NCBI GenBank assembly: GCA_017416765.1
Contig: JAFQBE010000005.1
Span: 1-64,000 of the forward strand
Direction of reading: 5' to 3'
From: Clostridia bacterium
Lineage (GTDB): Bacteria > Bacillota > Clostridia > Oscillospirales > Acutalibacteraceae
DNA: 64,000 nt
Positions within the stretch are counted from its first letter, which is position 1; each line of letters starts with the position of its first letter. Shown piece by piece: positions 63,925 through 64,000 of this stretch. Made by a program: the position numbers and the translations under genes. A model generated the notes under the pieces. It was not told where the DNA came from and made no database searches. It was given only the letters and a program-made list of their open reading frames with translations.

Positions 63925-64000
63925 TTCTGCTGTACATACAAATATTTACTTTTGTAAAACAGTTGAAAAAAAGAATAATACGTGTTACAATGTTGTTCAG

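Overview
The window looks like a gut- or rumen-type clostridial chromosome of the Oscillospirales/Ruminococcaceae kind. The evidence is a moderate-to-low GC content, strong AGGAGG ribosome sites, Gram-positive signal peptides, very large secreted proteins built from leucine-rich (BspA-type), bacterial Ig-like and InlB-type repeats, a Tad/Flp pilus locus without a secretin, cohesin and dockerin modules, and a clostridial-type tyrosine recombinase. The exact species cannot be read from the sequence. I saw no rRNA, tRNA or CRISPR array.

Layout. 1-6.5 kb (minus strand): the 5' part of a secreted LRR/Ig-like protein cut by the left edge, two paralogous right-handed beta-helix proteins in an operon, and a secreted DUF4474-type protein. 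6.6-14.3 kb: a GH38-like glycosidase plus amino-acid permease operon, diverging from a secreted I.5-type lipase, then an HD hydrolase, an ECF-transporter S component and a flavo-diiron protein. 14.4-16.4 kb: a short palindromic repeat and a regulator with an excisionase-like N-terminus and a LuxR-type C-terminus, divergent from 16.4-26.7 kb, a complete Gram-positive Tad pilus operon (prepilin peptidase, two nearly identical Flp pilins, TadE, CpaB, TadZ, TadA, TadB, TadC, DUF192, a DivIVA-like coiled coil and a TadG-like protein with a repetitive passenger).

27.0-40.3 kb is the most striking part. An ECF sigma factor is fused through a transmembrane segment and a Thr-rich stalk to an extracellular LRR domain. 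It is followed by a 3226-residue secreted LRR/Ig/VWA protein and a small exported protein. All three transcription units carry the same promoter-like motif, CTCAACCAAA-N11-TTTGTCTTATA, with identical spacing. This suggests a self-regulating, membrane-tethered sigma factor whose regulon is a surface apparatus with the same kind of LRR module it carries itself.

40.4-48.4 kb is an accessory, AT-rich stretch: a hairpin-rich leader with a truncated tyrosine recombinase, a truncated SpoVT-like gene, a SAMHD1-like HD phosphohydrolase with a small partner, an S24-like protein, an AgrC/AgrA-type two-component system and an XRE regulator. 48.5-61.7 kb is a cohesin-dockerin operon without recognisable glycoside hydrolases: two membrane-anchored single-cohesin proteins, a 2050-residue M23-like/SH3/InlB protein ending in a dockerin, and a 1675-residue LRR scaffoldin with three cohesin-type modules and a dockerin. 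61.8-63.9 kb repeats the hairpin-rich leader, here in front of an intact recombinase, so the accessory and cohesin region lies between two direct copies of the leader-recombinase unit.
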